Shown piece after piece: positions 12,625 to 12,702 of a DNA stretch of 12,702 nt. The notes under the pieces were generated by a model. That model saw only the letters and a list, made by a program, of their open reading frames with translations, was not told where the DNA came from and did not search any database. The number at the start of each line of letters is the position of its first letter. The stretch's first letter is position 1. This DNA comes from Candidatus Hydrogenedentota bacterium (GTDB lineage: Bacteria > Hydrogenedentota > Hydrogenedentia > Hydrogenedentales > CAITNO01). The translations under genes and the position numbers were made by a program. The stretch covers positions 1-12,702 of the forward strand of contig JAKPUV010000396.1 in NCBI GenBank assembly GCA_029554925.1. The letters are read 5' to 3'.

Positions 12625-12702
12625 TCAGGAGGCGCTCTTCTTCGAGAGCTGCAGCTGGAGACTGGCCTTCTTGCGGGCGGCGCTGTTCTTGTGGATCACG
12701 CC
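12625..12702 (-). CDS. rpsT: 30S ribosomal protein S20, C-terminal end (truncated by window edge)
   Basis: The last 26 codons of a gene that enters from the right edge read GVIHKNSAARKKASL and continue to a TGA stop. The phrase G-x-IHKN-x-AARKK-S is the highly conserved C-terminal signature of ribosomal protein S20, which binds 16S rRNA and assembles early into the small subunit. The tail after the signature (QLQLSKKSAS) is lineage-variable. About two-thirds of the protein lies outside the window. It converges on the DoxX-thioredoxin gene and ends in the hairpin at 12572-12599. Confidence 0.93.
   Translation of the reverse strand, partial: GVIHKNSAARKKASLQLQLSKKSAS

Noticed and set aside
1..12702. 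CRISPR arrays, tRNA/rRNA genes, insertion sequences, attachment sites
   Set aside because: I looked for regularly spaced direct repeats, tRNA-like cloverleaf segments and transposase or integrase motifs and saw none. Intergenic space is too short for most of them.

Overview
The window is a gene-dense, GC-rich (roughly two-thirds G+C) bacterial chromosome segment with 12 protein-coding genes, two of them cut by the window edges. It shows no tRNA, rRNA, CRISPR array, insertion sequence or phage gene. Two housekeeping fragments frame it: the C-terminal part of a penicillin-binding protein 1C on the left and the last 26 residues of ribosomal protein S20 on the right. Genes are tightly packed, with start/stop overlaps and short spacers. 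The mix of a long protein of repeated carboxypeptidase-regulatory-like domains, ABC-2 exporters, an ECF sigma factor with a small membrane partner, and a hypothetical protein with a GspG-like tail resembles Planctomycetes-related or Hydrogenedentota-type environmental bacteria. This taxonomic guess is an inference from gene style and cannot be proved here.

Layout. (1) 1-1092 (+): pbpC, 5' truncated. (2) 8980-1098 (-): a six-gene, apparently co-transcribed block. It reads membrane-anchored nine-domain Cna/CarboxypepD-like protein, then ABC ATPase A, ABC-2 permease A, ABC ATPase B, ABC-2 permease B, and a hypothetical membrane-anchored protein. Spacing is 12 bp, -14 bp, -4 bp, 10 bp and 1 bp. 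It converges on pbpC with a 5-bp gap. (3) 11021-9111 (-): a three-gene operon of DUF4097-type beta-repeat protein, ECF sigma factor and small two-helix membrane protein (likely anti-sigma). All are translationally coupled, and a sigma-E-type promoter (GAAACTT-N15-GTCTAA) sits directly in front. (4) 11140-12588 (+): divergent from the sigma operon, a small three-helix membrane protein followed by a DoxX/MauE-like membrane protein fused to a thioredoxin-like domain with a CxxC motif. (5) 12702-12625 (-): 3' end of rpsT, with a strong hairpin terminator that also covers the stop codon of the DoxX-thioredoxin gene.

How the parts may work together. The best-supported regulatory unit is the sigma operon. 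Its promoter matches the classical extracytoplasmic-stress consensus, so the sigma factor probably drives its own operon, held in check by the membrane protein encoded last. The double-ABC block encodes two ATPase/permease pairs of the ABC-2 (NatAB/CcmAB-like) type beside two envelope proteins, suggesting an export or envelope-remodelling function; the substrate cannot be read from the sequence. Envelope themes recur across the window (PBP1C, exporters, extracytoplasmic sigma factor, thiol-redox membrane protein), but a functional link between the blocks is only inference.
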